Notes under the pieces: model-generated
Database searches by the model: none
The model's input: the letters and a program-made list of their open reading frames with translations, nothing else
Told to the model about the DNA's origin: nothing
Translations under genes and position numbers: made by a program
Origin: SZUA-36 sp963753105
Lineage (GTDB): Bacteria; Pseudomonadota; Gammaproteobacteria; Xanthomonadales; SZUA-36
Length of the DNA stretch: 64,000 nucleotides
NCBI GenBank assembly: GCA_963753105.1
Contig: CAVWBD010000001.1
Coordinates: 1,178,001 to 1,242,000 of the forward strand
Reading direction: 5' to 3'
Part shown: one piece after another, positions 27,136-37,433 of the stretch
Layout: every line of letters starts with the position of its first letter
Numbering within the stretch: position 1 is the stretch's first letter

Positions 27136-27659
27136 TCACACTTGACATCGCCGCTGGTACTCCGGGTTCTTTTCTGAATGCTGGCTGAGCCTTGCCAATA
27201 TCTTCAGCGGGAAAAGCTCTTGTTCTGCTAACTCCTGGTTATAAGGAAAAAATTGCTTCAGGTCCGTCACGCGGACGCTGATGTCCTCGGGCATTCCCGT
27301 GTCAATAATGGTCGCGGCTGATGCGGATGAGTTCATCGTGAACCATCGTGATATACGTCGCCGGTTGTCTATCTTCTTCGGGAACACCCTTGAACTCGAA
27401 GTACTCCTGCACACTCTGCGGGCACTTGAAGATCAATGTCGGCGTCTTGTCTTCTTCTTCTTCGAGCCGGCCGCGCACGGTGGCCTCGAACAGCATCGGT
27501 GATAAATCCTCGTGCGTGATGTTCCAGTGGCGCTCGTACGGTCTGTGCGTGAAGAGATCGATCTCGTTGTCATCCGTCACCGCAATGGCGAAGATGGATC
27601 CTGGGAATTCCGCATCGGAAACCAGGTAGTCGCCATAAATGGTCTCTCCGCAGGTGTCA
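27136..27659 (-). CDS. Unknown cytoplasmic protein coupled to the sensor kinase gene (two frameshifts)
   Basis: The ATG at 27659 shares ATGA with the kinase stop, implying translational coupling. The likely protein reads GETIYGDYLVSDAEFPGSIF, then HRPYERHWNITHEDLSPMLF, KCPQSVQEYFEFKGVPEED and, after a shift near 27315, PEDISVRVTDLKQFFPYNQE and SEKNPEYQRRCQV. Another shift is needed near 27645 right after the start. About 170 residues, no signal peptide or membrane segment. I do not recognise the family. Its coupling suggests a partner or output of the kinase. Confidence 0.55.
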
Positions 27660-28723
27660 TGTCCTGCTGCCGCTTTTAGCGGTTTTCTTCAGGTATGCGG
27701 CCCTTTCCTCCAACCGTAGCTTGTTGATCTTGTGGGCAAGATCGGTATTTTCGTGCTCCACCGGCTTGCTTGGTGCGACCACTTCGCCGACCAGGCGCGG
27801 CAGAAAGATCGATATTGTCGTGCCCTTGTCGATCACGCTGTCTATGGATAACGAGCCGTTGAATTCCGCAACTGTCTGGCGAACGAAAACAAACCCGAGG
27901 GAGTGCAACTCGCCATCGAGGTTCTTTTTGTCGGTCAAGAGTTGCTCGATTTTCTCCGCGGGTATACCGGAGCCGATATCGCGCACGCGCAGCATGATAT
28001 TGTCGCCATCGACCATGGCAACTGATGGTCAGCACGCCGACTTTCTTATGACTCATCGCATCGACCGCGTTCATCACCAGGTTGAAAATCATACGGCGAA
28101 AACGGTGGCGGTTGCCACCGAGGACGGCCGGGTCGAGCTGGTTCAGGCGAATTTCGACACGGGCGTTGGTTTTCTCGATAACGTAGCTGTAGACGACGTT
28201 GCGTACGAAATCGCGCAACTCCTCGGCAACGTCGAATTTTTCGTAGAGGTCGTTGTCCTTCTCCTCCATGAAATAGTGGATGCGGTAGTACACACCACTT
28301 ATCCAGCGAATGCAGTTCAGGCAGTGCCGGTACGAGCGGACGCTGCGTGATGTCTCGGGCAGAAGCTCCAGAAATGATTCCGTTTGCTCCCAGCGCGGGT
28401 CCATGATGAACTTGCAGGTGTCGTAGACGCTCTGAACGTATTTGCGCCCCGCGGCGAGAATTGTTTCGTCCGCGAGCAAAGCTCTTGACCGCATCGGTGT
28501 AGCTATCAAGGGCTTTGCGCTGGATAACGGCCTTGCTTTTGAGTTCCTGCAGATCTTCGTCGTGAAATGCCTGCGCATGCTCGATATCGTGGATCTCGAG
28601 ATCGGTGTTGACCGTGGCGTGAAAGTGGACCACTTCGTTGATGAATCGCTCAACGCGCAGATCGTGGATCAGGAACTTGATCTCCGCGACATCGCGCTTG
28701 AGGCCTTCAGGGTGCTCAACCAT
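27657..28723 (-). CDS. Histidine-kinase-like ATPase protein (two frameshifts)
   Basis: Three frames join into one protein of about 355 residues. The N-terminal part is helical (DVAEIKFLIHDLRVERFINE, KALDSYTDAVKSF). The middle part (YVQSVYDTCKFIMDPRWEQT, SGVYYRIHYFMEEKD) leads to a HATPase_c domain with N box FNLVMNAVDAMS, G1 box VRDIGSGIP and G2 region GELHSLGFVFV. A canonical HisKA phospho-acceptor block is not visible, nor are membrane segments, so it is a soluble kinase or an ATPase of the anti-sigma or chaperone type. Shifts lie near 28490 and 28018. The stop overlaps the next gene's start. Confidence 0.65.
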
Positions 28724-29101
28724 GTATCAGCGACCTGCTGTGAGTAGGTTAATGCCAGAATCGCGGAATCGCGTTAACTCGAGGTGATCGAGGCATGGCG
28801 CTTCCCGCCATCGTTTCTACATGGTAACTCATACGGACTTTTTCGCCTAGTTGCTTTAGGTCAAATTCCTGCCGGAAGCGCTGTAGCTGAAAAATCAAGT
28901 ATTTCCAGGGCCAGTTGATGTAGGTCCAGTTTCTCCAGGTGTGCGGCCAGCAGTGCCAAGTAGGATTTTCCGAACACGCCTGCAGGGTGCATGAGCAACA
29001 GAAGAAAACAGTGGACGAATCATGACCCCGGTTACGCGCCAGTGGTGTTCACACCTGGAATGGCTTATCGTAGCCGCTGACAAAATTCTGACGGAACCAA
29101 T
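28724..29101. other. Intergenic stretch between divergent kinase and yecH genes
   Basis: 378 bases. No family-like coding sequence, hairpin with T run, or tRNA could be found. It should contain the two divergent promoters, but no clear -35/-10 pair stands out. Confidence 0.5.
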
Positions 29102-29342
29102 ATGACGGACATTCACGCTCATGAAATCATGCACATGATGCTGGAGACCGACGGTGGGTTCAGCCGCGAATCACTCGCCCAAGCCATCATCGAACGTTTC
29201 GGCACGGATGCCAGGTTTCACACCTGCTCCGCCAATGGCATGGACGTCCAATGCGGCGATCGATTTCCTCGAGAGCCGTGGCAAGTTCGTAGCCCGCGAT
29301 GAAGGATTCAATACCGCGCAGGACAAAATCTGTAACCACTGA
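29102..29342 (+). CDS. YecH-family small metal-binding protein (one frameshift)
   Basis: A small protein of about 79 residues, with MTDIHAHEIMHMMLE at the start, RFHTCSANGM in the middle and, after a one-base shift near 29254, AAIDFLESRGKFVARDEGFN and DKICNH at the end. This is the complete YecH pattern, with conserved His and Cys residues likely to bind metal. The function is unknown; the family is common in facultative gammaproteobacteria. Confidence 0.8.
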
Positions 29343-29471
29343 TCCTGCCCAGACTTTAATTGCCTGAATTTAGTAACGGGTAGTACCTTTGGTACTGCTA
29401 TGGCGACCAATTTGGAGGATAATATACCCTTTCACCCGGCCCATTCGGGCCGATCATGAGAGGAAGCTCAA

Positions 29472-31331
29472 ATGAAGAAACTCATCATGTTGCTGGTCGC
29501 CATTTCGCTGGCGGGAACCAGCCTCGCTCAAGAAGACAATGACACCTGGAATCTCACGGACCTGTACCCCAGTGTCGACGCCTGGAACAAGGCTAAAGAC
29601 ACGCTGGAAGCTGACCTTGCAAAAATTGATCACTGCCAGGGCCAGTTGGGCGAGAGCGCCGCGAAATTGCTGGAATGCTCCGACATGCTCAGCGATATGT
29701 TCAAGACCTTTTCCAGGATCGGGTCCTATGCCGGCATGGCATCGGATGCGGACACCCGGGATGCGGCAAATCAGCAACGTCGTACCGAGGTTCAAATCCT
29801 GGGTAGCAAGTTTACCGAGAAGATATCTTTTATCGACCCGGAAATCCTCGAGGTCGGGGCGGACACGCTGAATGGCTACCTGGCCGAGCTGGCGTCCCTG
29901 GAGCCCTACAAGCATGACATCCAGGATACCCTGAGACAGTCAAAGCATGTTCTTGATGCGGAAGCCGAGGCGATGATGGCGGCGACATCAATGATGCGCA
30001 ACACGCCCTCAAACACTTACCGGACACTGGCCAACGCCGACATGCCCTGGCCAACCATCACCCTGTCCACCGGTGAGGAAGTACGTCTCGACCAGTCAGC
30101 CTATTCAAAATATCGCTCGGTTGATAACCGGGCCGATCGCAAGGCCGTTTTCGAGAGCTTCTGGGCCAAGTGGAAAGAATATGAGCGCACCATGGGCACG
30201 ACGCTGGCCGGACAGGTCAACGTGCAGATTTTCAATCACCGCCAGCGTGACTACGCCAACTCGCTTTCCGCCTCGCTGGATAACAACAACATTCCCGAGG
30301 CGGTCTACCGTACGCTGATCGAGGAAACCAATAAGAACCTGGGTACGCTGCACCGTTACTTGCAACTGCGTGCGCGCATGCTGGGTGTCGATGACCTCGG
30401 ATACTACGATGGTTACCCTTCACTGGTCGAATCCGGCAAGAAGTTCCCCATTTCAGCCGGCAAGCAGTTGACGCTTGAAGCGGTCGAACCACTTGGCAAT
30501 GCTTACACCGAAGTGATGTCCAGCGGGTTCGAAAGCCGCTGGATGGATGTCTATCCACGCCCGGGCAAGCGCTCCGGCGCCTACATGAACGGCAGCGCCT
30601 ATGACGTGCACCCCTACGTGCTGATGAATTACAACGACGATTACAATTCGGTTTCCACGCTGGCGCACGAGTGGGGCCACGCCATGCACTCCTACCTGGC
30701 CAACAAGAACCAGCCGTACCCAACTGCCGGTTACTCGATCTTCACAGCCGAGGTCGCATCCACGTTCAACGAGGCGTTATTGCTTGAACTGATGCTGAAA
30801 AAGGCAGCGGATGACGATGAACGCCTGTATTACCTGGGCAGTGCGCTGGAAAACCTGCGTACGACTTTCTTCCGTCAGACCATGTTCGCCGAGTTCGAGC
30901 TGGCGATCCACGATCGCGCCGAGGCAGGTGAGGCTTTGACCGGTCCCAAGTTCACCGAGATCTATGGTGACCTGTTGCGCCGTTACCACGGCCACGATGA
31001 GGGCGTGATGACGATCGACGACCTGTACACAGTGGAATGGGCTTACATCCCGCATTTTTATTACAACTTTTACGTGTACCAGTACGCAACTTCACTGGCG
31101 GCGTCTTCCCTGTTGGCCGAAGCGGTCCTCCAGGGTCGTCCGGGAGCTGTTGAAAACTACATGAACCTGTTAAAGGCCGGTGGTTCGGACTACCCCTACG
31201 ATTTGCTGACACGGGCAGGTGTCGACCTGGCAACGGCTGCGCCTTACCAGGCCGTATTCAAGCGTATGAACGCCATCATGGACCAGATCGAGGGTATCCT
31301 GGACCGGCGTGTGCCGAAGGCGGCACCCTGA
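29472..31331 (+). CDS. pepF: Secreted oligoendopeptidase F-type M3 metallopeptidase
   Basis: Zinc peptidase of 619 residues. It has a signal peptide (MKKLIMLLVAISLAGTSLAQ), so unlike the classical cytoplasmic PepF it should act in the periplasm. The N-terminal helical PepF domain starts at WNLTDLYPSVDAWNKAK; the M3 catalytic site is HEWGHAMHSY with the downstream Glu in FTAEVASTFNE. The RBS GAGAGGAAG fits the start. The gene is intact although its neighbours on both sides are frameshifted. A hairpin follows. Confidence 0.92.
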   Translation: MKKLIMLLVAISLAGTSLAQEDNDTWNLTDLYPSVDAWNKAKDTLEADLAKIDHCQGQLGESAAKLLECSDMLSDMFKTFSRIGSYAGMASDADTRDAANQQRRTEVQILGSKFTEKISFIDPEILEVGADTLNGYLAELASLEPYKHDIQDTLRQSKHVLDAEAEAMMAATSMMRNTPSNTYRTLANADMPWPTITLSTGEEVRLDQSAYSKYRSVDNRADRKAVFESFWAKWKEYERTMGTTLAGQVNVQIFNHRQRDYANSLSASLDNNNIPEAVYRTLIEETNKNLGTLHRYLQLRARMLGVDDLGYYDGYPSLVESGKKFPISAGKQLTLEAVEPLGNAYTEVMSSGFESRWMDVYPRPGKRSGAYMNGSAYDVHPYVLMNYNDDYNSVSTLAHEWGHAMHSYLANKNQPYPTAGYSIFTAEVASTFNEALLLELMLKKAADDDERLYYLGSALENLRTTFFRQTMFAEFELAIHDRAEAGEALTGPKFTEIYGDLLRRYHGHDEGVMTIDDLYTVEWAYIPHFYYNFYVYQYATSLAASSLLAEAVLQGRPGAVENYMNLLKAGGSDYPYDLLTRAGVDLATAAPYQAVFKRMNAIMDQIEGILDRRVPKAAP

Positions 31332-31343
31332 AATAGCTATTGA

Positions 31344-31372
31344 AAAGCCCCTGTCCGACTGGCAGGGGCTTT
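31344..31372. terminator. Hairpin terminator after the M3 peptidase gene
   Basis: AAAGCCCCTG at 31344-31353 and CAGGGGCTTT at 31363-31372 form a perfect 10-bp stem with a nine-base loop. The A/T ends of the stem supply a short U tract; no further T run follows. Confidence 0.65.
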
Positions 31373-31419
31373 GAGGTATCCTGTTGCCATGATGGAAACA
31401 AACCAACAAAGCCAAGCTG

Positions 31420-32263
31420 ATGGATGGTACGGCCCTGGCCAACCGCGTGCTCGCAAACGCGAAAGCCAAGGTCGAGAAGATTCACAAGAGCACTGGCGTC
31501 ATACCCACGCTCGCCACGGTGCTGGTGGGTGATGATCCAGCCTCGGCCACCTACGTGCGCATGAAGCGCAAGCGTTGCGAAGACGCCGGTATGAAGTCGT
31601 TGCTGCTCGAGCTGCCAAACGGCACGGGTACCGAAGAACTGGTGGGTGAAATCCAAAAACTCGCGCGAGGATGAATCCATCCACGGCATCCTGGTTCAGC
31701 ACCCGGTTCCCGCACCGATAGACAAGCGGGCAACCTTCGAGGCGATCCCGGCCGAGAAAGACGTGGACGGTGTTACCTCCAGCACGCTGGGCCGGGTGAT
31801 CCTCGGCATGCCGGCGTTCGCATCGTGCACACCCAAGGGCATCATGCAGTTGCTCGACGAGTACAACGTGGAACTCGATGGCTCGCATGCCGTGGTGATT
31901 GGTCGCAGCCCGATCCTCGGCCGTCCGATGGCCTCGATGCTAATCAACCGCCACGCGACCGTGACGCTGTGTCATTCACGCACGCGATCACTGCCCAGCC
32001 TGGTGCGTAACGCGGATGTGATCATCGCCGCGGTTGGTAAACCGCGCTTCGTCAAGGGTGGCTGGGTCAAGGTCGGCGCCGTGGTTATCGATGCTGGCTA
32101 CAACATCGGCAATATCGGCGACGTGGATTTTGAGGGCGCATTCGAGCCGTGTTCGCTGATCACACCGGTTCCGGGCGGTGTCGGGCCGATGACGATCGCC
32201 ACGCTGATCGACCAGACCGCCGATGCGGCGGCGCAGCAGTTGGGTGTGCAATTTTCGGAGTGA
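31420..32263 (+). CDS. folD: Bifunctional methylene-THF dehydrogenase / cyclohydrolase FolD (frameshifted)
   Basis: One-carbon enzyme that interconverts methylene-, methenyl- and formyl-tetrahydrofolate. The first part (MDGTALANRVLANAK, PTLATVLVGDDPASATYVRMK) ends in a shifted frame near 31670; the second resumes with ESIHGILVQHPVPAPID, KDVDGVT, GRSPILGRPMASMLINRHA and ends GGVGPMTIATLIDQT. All FolD landmarks are present. The sequence before 31420 (ACAAAGCCAAGCTG, KAKL in frame) looks like the normal N-terminus, so the real start is probably the ATG at 31389 or 31392 with another indel between. A broken essential gene suggests sequence error. Confidence 0.9.
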
Positions 32264-32279
32264 GTGCCGAGGGGCCCAC

Positions 32280-33213
32280 TTACGGCGCCGGGGGCTGGCC
32301 GCCAGCGTTGAGCTTTACCTGTTGCCTGACTGACTCGGCCATGGCCAGCGTGGCCGGGCCGGCGCCTTCGGCGTCGGTGACCACCATGTACAGGTCGGCG
32401 TACCTGCGCGCCCCCGTGCTCCAGCGGCAATGGTTTCAGCAAACCCTGCTCCAACTCGGCGTGAATCTTCAACAGCGGTGACCAGGCGAAACCGAGCCCC
32501 TGGCAAAGCGCCTGGATGCGTGTGCCCATGGTGCTGACGGTAAGGCGCTGTTCGGTACCAAGCCAGCCGACGTTGAGATCGCGTTGCTCTCCACTGTCAC
32601 GCACCACCAGCTGCCTGTGTTGTTGCAGGTCACGCTCGGTAAGCACGCGGCCCAACTGGTGCAGTGGGTGCTGCGGGCTCGCCACGCAGGCAAATTCCAG
32701 GCGTACCAGGTGATCCCCCAGCCAGCCCTGTGGAACATGCGGTGTAATGGCCAGTTGCACGCGGCCACGCCTGATGAGATCAGCCGCGCCTGAAATGATG
32801 CTTTCCACCAGTTCGATGCGGGTGCCGGGAAAGATTCTCGTGAACTCTGCAAGTGCCGGCAGCAGCACCTGGTTAGGGAATATTGCATCGACTGCGATGT
32901 GAAGCTCAGCCTCCACACCGGCGGATAAAGTGCGGGCCATGCGTTCTATATCCGCCGCTTCATCCAGCAAGACCCGTGCGCGTCTGAGCGTCATCTCACC
33001 CACCGCGGTCAAAACCGCCCGTCGCCCCCGGATTTTGAACACGGCAGTGCCCAATGCCTGCTCCAGGCGCTGGATACTGTGGCTGACCGTGGACTGGCTC
33101 TTGCCCAGCGCCTCGGCGGCAGACGCGTAACCACCTTCATCCACCACGGCGACCAGGGAACGCCAATTATCGAGGCTCACATGCGGTTCAATGCCAGTTT
33201 TATTATCTATCAT
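32280..33213 (-). CDS. LysR-family transcriptional regulator (one frameshift)
   Basis: The N-terminal winged helix is complete (NWRSLVAVVDEGGYASAAEA, KSQSTVSHSIQRLEQALG), followed by the co-inducer domain (HIAVDAIFPNQVLLPALAEF, RIELVESIISGAADLI). After GLLKPLPLEHGGA the frame shifts near 32415 to RYADLYMVVTDAEGAGPATL and ends QPPAP with the stop at 32280. About 310 residues, normal for LysR. It stands divergent to the azoreductase and pirin genes, with an 81-base gap holding strong inverted repeats, so it most likely controls them (an arrangement like yhaJ-yhaK). Confidence 0.88.
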
Positions 33214-33266
33214 ATCGATTAAAAACAACGAATAAGTGCTATTTATTATGCAATAAATAGATAATA
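33201..33266. promoter_or_regulatory. Nested perfect inverted repeats in the LysR / azoreductase gap
   Basis: Outer pair: TATTATCTAT (33201-33210) with ATAGATAATA (33257-33266), ten bases, perfect. Inner pair: CTATTTATT (33239-33247), loop ATGC, AATAAATAG (33252-33260), nine bases, perfect. The inner dyad fits a LysR recognition site; the outer one reaches into the first codons of the regulator gene. Confidence 0.7.
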
Positions 33267-33294
33267 AAGTGTAGCCTAATAATTGGAGATCAGG

Positions 33295-33935
33295 AATGAA
33301 ACGCATACTTTTTATTCATAGCAGCATGTTTGGCGATGACAGCGTCAGCACTGAAATTGCGCAGGTCGCTGGTTGACCGGCTGATCAGGGAAACACCAGG
33401 CAGCACGGTGACCAGGCTGGACCTTGCCCGGGAAGCCCCGTCACACCTGGATGCTGAAGAATTCAGCAGCTGGACGGTACCGGCCGAGGCAGCGCGATGA
33501 AACCCAGCGGGTGCTGGCCCAGATATTCGGATAAGCTGATCGACCAGCTGATGTCGCACGATACCCTCGTACTGGCGGTGCCCATGTACAACCTCGGTAT
33601 TCCATCTACACTTAAAGCATGGATCGACCGGGTTACGCGTGCCGGCAAAACTTTTGCTTACACCAGCGAGGGGCCCAAAGGGTCTGGTCGAGGACATGCA
33701 CGCATACCTGGTGTTGGCGCGTGGCGGCATGTATCGCGACACACCGCTGGATTCGCAAACCAACTACCTGGCTTCGATATTGGGTTTGATGGGGATCGAG
33801 TCTGTCGACACCATTTTTGCCGAAGGTCTCAACATGGGGGGCGATACACGGGAGAAATCCGTGGACGGGGCCCTGGCGGAAGTCAAGCGGCTGGTTTCCA
33901 GTAATCACGGGGAGTATGAAAATGAAGCAGCGTAG
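33295..33935 (+). CDS. azoR: FMN-dependent NADH:quinone oxidoreductase / azoreductase (frameshifted)
   Basis: Flavodoxin-fold quinone reductase. It starts MKRILFIHSSMFGDDSVSTE behind GGAGATCAGG. After shifts near 33370, 33500 and 33680 the protein continues as SLVDRLIRETPGSTVTRLDL, SDKLIDQLMSHDTLVLAVPM, YNLGIPSTLKAWIDRVTRAG, KTFAYTSEGPKG and VLARGGMYRDTPLD, the standard AzoR order, ending at 33935. About 210 residues. The pirin gene begins inside its last codons, so the two are coupled, and both stand divergent to a LysR gene. The role is probably protection against quinones or electrophiles. Confidence 0.82.
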
Positions 33936-34786
33936 TATCACGGGAATAGCCAGCGCGCGGCCCACATCAGATGGGGCGGGTGTAAAGATCAGCAGGTTGG
34001 CTGGATTTGGCGGTCAGCTGAACATGGATCCGTTTCTGATGCTGGATGAAATCCGCTCCGACAACGAGGACGAATACAGTGCCGGGTTTCCACCGCATCC
34101 ACACCGCGGATTTGAAACCGTGACCTACATGCTGGCCGGTGGTTTTTCCCACCGCGACTCGATGGGTAACGAGGGCAGTATCAATGCCGGTGGTGCACAA
34201 TGGATGACCGCAGGCAGTGGCGTGATTCACTCGGAAATGCCCCTGCCCGGTGATGAGCCAGGTATGCACGGCTTCCAGTTCTGGTTGAATCTGCCGGCGG
34301 CAGAAAAAATGAACCCGCCTGCCTACCGCGATATGCAAAGTGGTGAAATCCATGAACTGCAGCAAGATGATGCCCTGGTTCGCCTGATTGCCGGGGAACT
34401 CGTGCAGGGAGATGCACCTGTTAGCGGGGCCGTGACCGGGAAAACCACCCGCGCCCTGCTGGCCGATGTCAGTTTGCCGGCCGGGGGTAAAACCACCCTG
34501 GTGTATGCCGGTGAGCCTGTCGAGCCAGTTCTATGTTTACGAAGGCAGTGTTCTCGTGGGTGACCAACGGGTAAGGCGTGGTGAACTCGCTCAACTGGGG
34601 CGGGGTGAAGCGGTGCATTTTTCAGCCGCAGAAAAGTCCGGTCTTTTGCTGTTTGGTGGTTTGCCGTTGAATGAACCGGTTGCTCATCACGGTCCGTTTG
34701 TCATGAACACCCGTGCGGAGATCGACCAGGCTATCAGCGACTATCAGAAAGGCACGCTGGTCAGGGACCCCGTGGGATCATTATAA
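33922..34786 (+). CDS. Pirin-family cupin protein (one frameshift)
   Basis: A bicupin of about 287 residues. The N-terminal cupin holds the metal-binding pattern PPHPHRGFETVTYMLAGGF, MTAGSGVIHSEMP and GFQFWLNLP; the C-terminal pirin domain resumes after a shift near 34520 (SSQFYVYEGSVLVGDQ, LLLFGGLPLNEPV, and the pirin ending TRAEIDQAISDYQ). Many bacterial pirins have quercetinase-like activity. The start at 33922 has GGGGAG seven bases upstream; it overlaps azoR by 14 bases. Confidence 0.87.
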
Positions 34787-34924
34787 GCAGGGCAGGCCTG
34801 CACGATCACCTGGTGCTTCAGGAGTGCTTATCCGCGACCTTTACTCACACCGTAAAGTGTTCGGGGGCATGGACTATACTTGGTTCGGATAGTTGATGAC
34901 CGCCTGAATGGAACGAGGATTGCA

Positions 34925-35836
34925 ATGACGAAGAACGAGAATGCCACCACCCCGGATACCCGCCCGATACCACAAGAGGCTTTCGACTGGTACGACGAAT
35001 ACGCGCACGGTTTCATCGACCGGCGCACCTTCATGGGCCGCCTGGCCGGTCTGGCAGCAACCGGCATCAGCATGAGCGTGTTGACTGCTGCACTGTTGCC
35101 GAACTACGCCGAGGCTGAGCAGATCTCGTTCAATGACCCCGATATCAAGGCGCGTTACGTGAAATTCCCTTCACCCAAGGGGCACGGGGAAGGCCAGGGC
35201 TACCTGGTCACCCCCAACGGACTGGAAGGTACGGCCCCGGCGGTGCTGGTCATCCACGAGAATCGCGGTCTGAACCCCTATATCAAGGACGTCGCGCGGC
35301 GCCTGGCGAAAAGTGGCTTCCTCGCATTCGCGCCGGATGCGCTTTACCCACTCGGTGGTTACCCGGGTAATGACGACGAAGGCCGGAGTATGCAACGCGG
35401 CATGGACCGGGCCAAGATCGAGGAGGACTTCATCGCAGCCGCGCAATTCCTGGACGCCCACGCGCTAAGCAACGGCCACCTGGGTGCGGTCGGTTTTTGT
35501 TTTGGCGGTTACATCGTCAATATGCTGGCGGCCACGATGCCGGATATGCTGGACGCGGGCGTGCCATTTTACGGTACACCGGCCGCCGAGGAACTCCGCG
35601 CAAACGTGCGTGGCCCGCTGATGCTGCAGTTTGGTGAGCTGGACAAGCGTGTGAACGATTCCTGGCCTGCTTACGAACGGGTACTCAAGGAAAACGGTGC
35701 GGAATACGTGGCCTATGTTTACAAGGGTGTGAACCACGGCTTTCACAATGACTCGACCGGCCGTTACGCACCGGAAGCGGCGGAACTCGCCTGGTCACGC
35801 ACCATCGACTTTTTCCGCAAGCACCTTACTGGCTGA
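34925..35836 (+). CDS. Exported dienelactone hydrolase-family protein (Tat signal)
   Basis: Alpha/beta hydrolase of 303 residues. The catalytic triad is readable: Cys in GFCFGG, Asp in GELDKRV and His in VNHGFHND. The N-terminus has a Tat-type signal (DRRTFMGRLAGLAATGISMS followed by a hydrophobic run ending AEA), as found in the periplasmic group annotated as carboxymethylenebutenolidase. The start at 34925 (MTKNENATT) follows GAGG by eight bases. It follows pirin on the same strand but with a gap of 138 bases. Confidence 0.88.
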   Translation: MTKNENATTPDTRPIPQEAFDWYDEYAHGFIDRRTFMGRLAGLAATGISMSVLTAALLPNYAEAEQISFNDPDIKARYVKFPSPKGHGEGQGYLVTPNGLEGTAPAVLVIHENRGLNPYIKDVARRLAKSGFLAFAPDALYPLGGYPGNDDEGRSMQRGMDRAKIEEDFIAAAQFLDAHALSNGHLGAVGFCFGGYIVNMLAATMPDMLDAGVPFYGTPAAEELRANVRGPLMLQFGELDKRVNDSWPAYERVLKENGAEYVAYVYKGVNHGFHNDSTGRYAPEAAELAWSRTIDFFRKHLTG

Positions 35837-35855
35837 CCACCCCGTGGCGTTTCTG

Positions 35856-37433
35856 TCATGGGTTTTCGGCGGCGCGGTGCCGTTCCTGTTCAATAATGGT
35901 GCTGTAAGCGAAATAATATTTGTAAATGTTACTGACGTAATCCACCGTTTCCCGGCCAATCTCCTTGGCGGCGATTAGTTCAACATTATTGAACCACTGG
36001 TTGGGGTCCAGTCCCGCTGATGCGGCTTTTTGCATCAGGCCCCTGACCCGTGCGGGTCCGGCATTGTAAGCTGCAAACGAGAACAGGGCCCGGTTCATGG
36101 TGTCTATTTCAGGTTTGGTGAAATATCGGTCGCGCAAGAAATTGAGATATTTCACACCCGCGTGAATATTGTGTTCTGTATCCTCGATGTCTGAGATACC
36201 AACATTCGGGTCGGTGGCCGTACTTTGTAACAGTTGCATGATACCGATCGCGCCTGCATGGCTGCGCACGCTTTGGTCCAGCCTGGATTCCTGGTAACCC
36301 TGTGCTGCCACCATCAGGTAGTCGAAGTCATATTGGGTCGAGTATTTCCTGAACAGGTCAACGGTATCATTGAAACGTCCCCACTCGGTCGGATCGAGTG
36401 CGTTATTAACCCATCCGGCATTTTTCAGGTAACGGTTGATCAGGATGTTGCCCATCAACGTCCCCTTGCGGTGTTCGAGCGCAAATTCGTCAACTTTCGC
36501 CTTAAGCAATGGGCTGTTCTTGCGTATTGCCCAACCGATGTCCCGGCCGGACCGGATGACCAGGTCATCGCGGAGGTTCAGACCATCCATGATGTTGGCC
36601 CAGAAACGTGCCTTGTAGTCGTCCATGACCACCATCGGTAACAATCCGGCGCGGACCATTTCCAGCAGGTCGACATCCTGCAGATGAGGCGGTGCATCGA
36701 TTATCTCGATCGTTGCCTGGCCCTCGTCTTGAAACCTGAGGTTCAGGAGCTCCAGGCTGCCGCGGTAGCTGCTGCCTGGCTTGATATAGACGCGCTTGCC
36801 CGACAGGTCGTTGATCGTATCAATCTTTGGGGCAGCAGGGCCGGTAATCACGATTTCACTGATATTACTGTATAGCGGCGTACCGAAATCGACTGATTCC
36901 GAACGTCTTTGCGTGATGGTGAGACCAGCCACCGCAATATCCCCGTATCCCTGCACCAGTGCGGTTAGCAACTGGTCGAAATTAACCGGGATCAGTACCA
37001 CGTGCAGCTTGACGTGACCGGTTCCGAGCTGTTCGTTGAGGGATTTCTCGAACATCTTGACCAGTTCGAATGTCAAACCCTTTTCTTCGAAGCCATCGAG
37101 GTAATAACCACCAGCCTGGTATACGGTGAGTACCCGGACCAGGCGGCGTTCGACCATCTTGTCGAAATCGCCTGTCCAGCGTTGTATCAGGGGGGGCAGT
37201 TTTGCCGGCAAACCCAATTCTGACGGGCTTAACAACAGTTTAGCGGGATTGGCGCCGGTTGGATCCTGAACTGTTTCGATTTCATGCCCGGAGCCAGGGA
37301 GATTCTCCACCTCGGCGATGGCTTCGGGTGTACCCGTGCCGGTTGATTCATTCTGTTCTGCGCATGCTGGCAACAGGGCCAGGCAGATTGCAAGCAGCAG
37401 GCTGGTAAACATATGTGGTGCTCTCATGCTCAT
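35856..37433 (-). CDS. mltF: MltF-type lytic transglycosylase with solute-binding domain, lipoprotein
   Basis: Membrane-bound murein transglycosylase F family, 525 residues. The signal peptide ends in LLPAC, a lipobox. Residues about 80-310 form an SBP_bac_3 domain (VLTVYQAGGYYLDGFEEKGL, GYGDIAVAGLTITQRRSESV); the C-terminal SLT domain has AQGYQESRLDQSV with the catalytic Glu, AGAIGIMQL and AAYNAGPARV. The start codon shares ATGA with the stop of the nitrilase gene, so it is the last gene of a coupled set that begins with dmsA. That setting is unusual for a cell-wall enzyme. Confidence 0.92.
   Translation of the reverse strand: MSMRAPHMFTSLLLAICLALLPACAEQNESTGTGTPEAIAEVENLPGSGHEIETVQDPTGANPAKLLLSPSELGLPAKLPPLIQRWTGDFDKMVERRLVRVLTVYQAGGYYLDGFEEKGLTFELVKMFEKSLNEQLGTGHVKLHVVLIPVNFDQLLTALVQGYGDIAVAGLTITQRRSESVDFGTPLYSNISEIVITGPAAPKIDTINDLSGKRVYIKPGSSYRGSLELLNLRFQDEGQATIEIIDAPPHLQDVDLLEMVRAGLLPMVVMDDYKARFWANIMDGLNLRDDLVIRSGRDIGWAIRKNSPLLKAKVDEFALEHRKGTLMGNILINRYLKNAGWVNNALDPTEWGRFNDTVDLFRKYSTQYDFDYLMVAAQGYQESRLDQSVRSHAGAIGIMQLLQSTATDPNVGISDIEDTEHNIHAGVKYLNFLRDRYFTKPEIDTMNRALFSFAAYNAGPARVRGLMQKAASAGLDPNQWFNNVELIAAKEIGRETVDYVSNIYKYYFAYSTIIEQERHRAAENP

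Noticed and set aside
27657..28653. A separate 325-codon minus-strand gene in the kinase region
   Set aside because: Its first and last parts are out-of-frame shadows; only its middle belongs to the kinase, joined by frameshifts to the two neighbouring frames.
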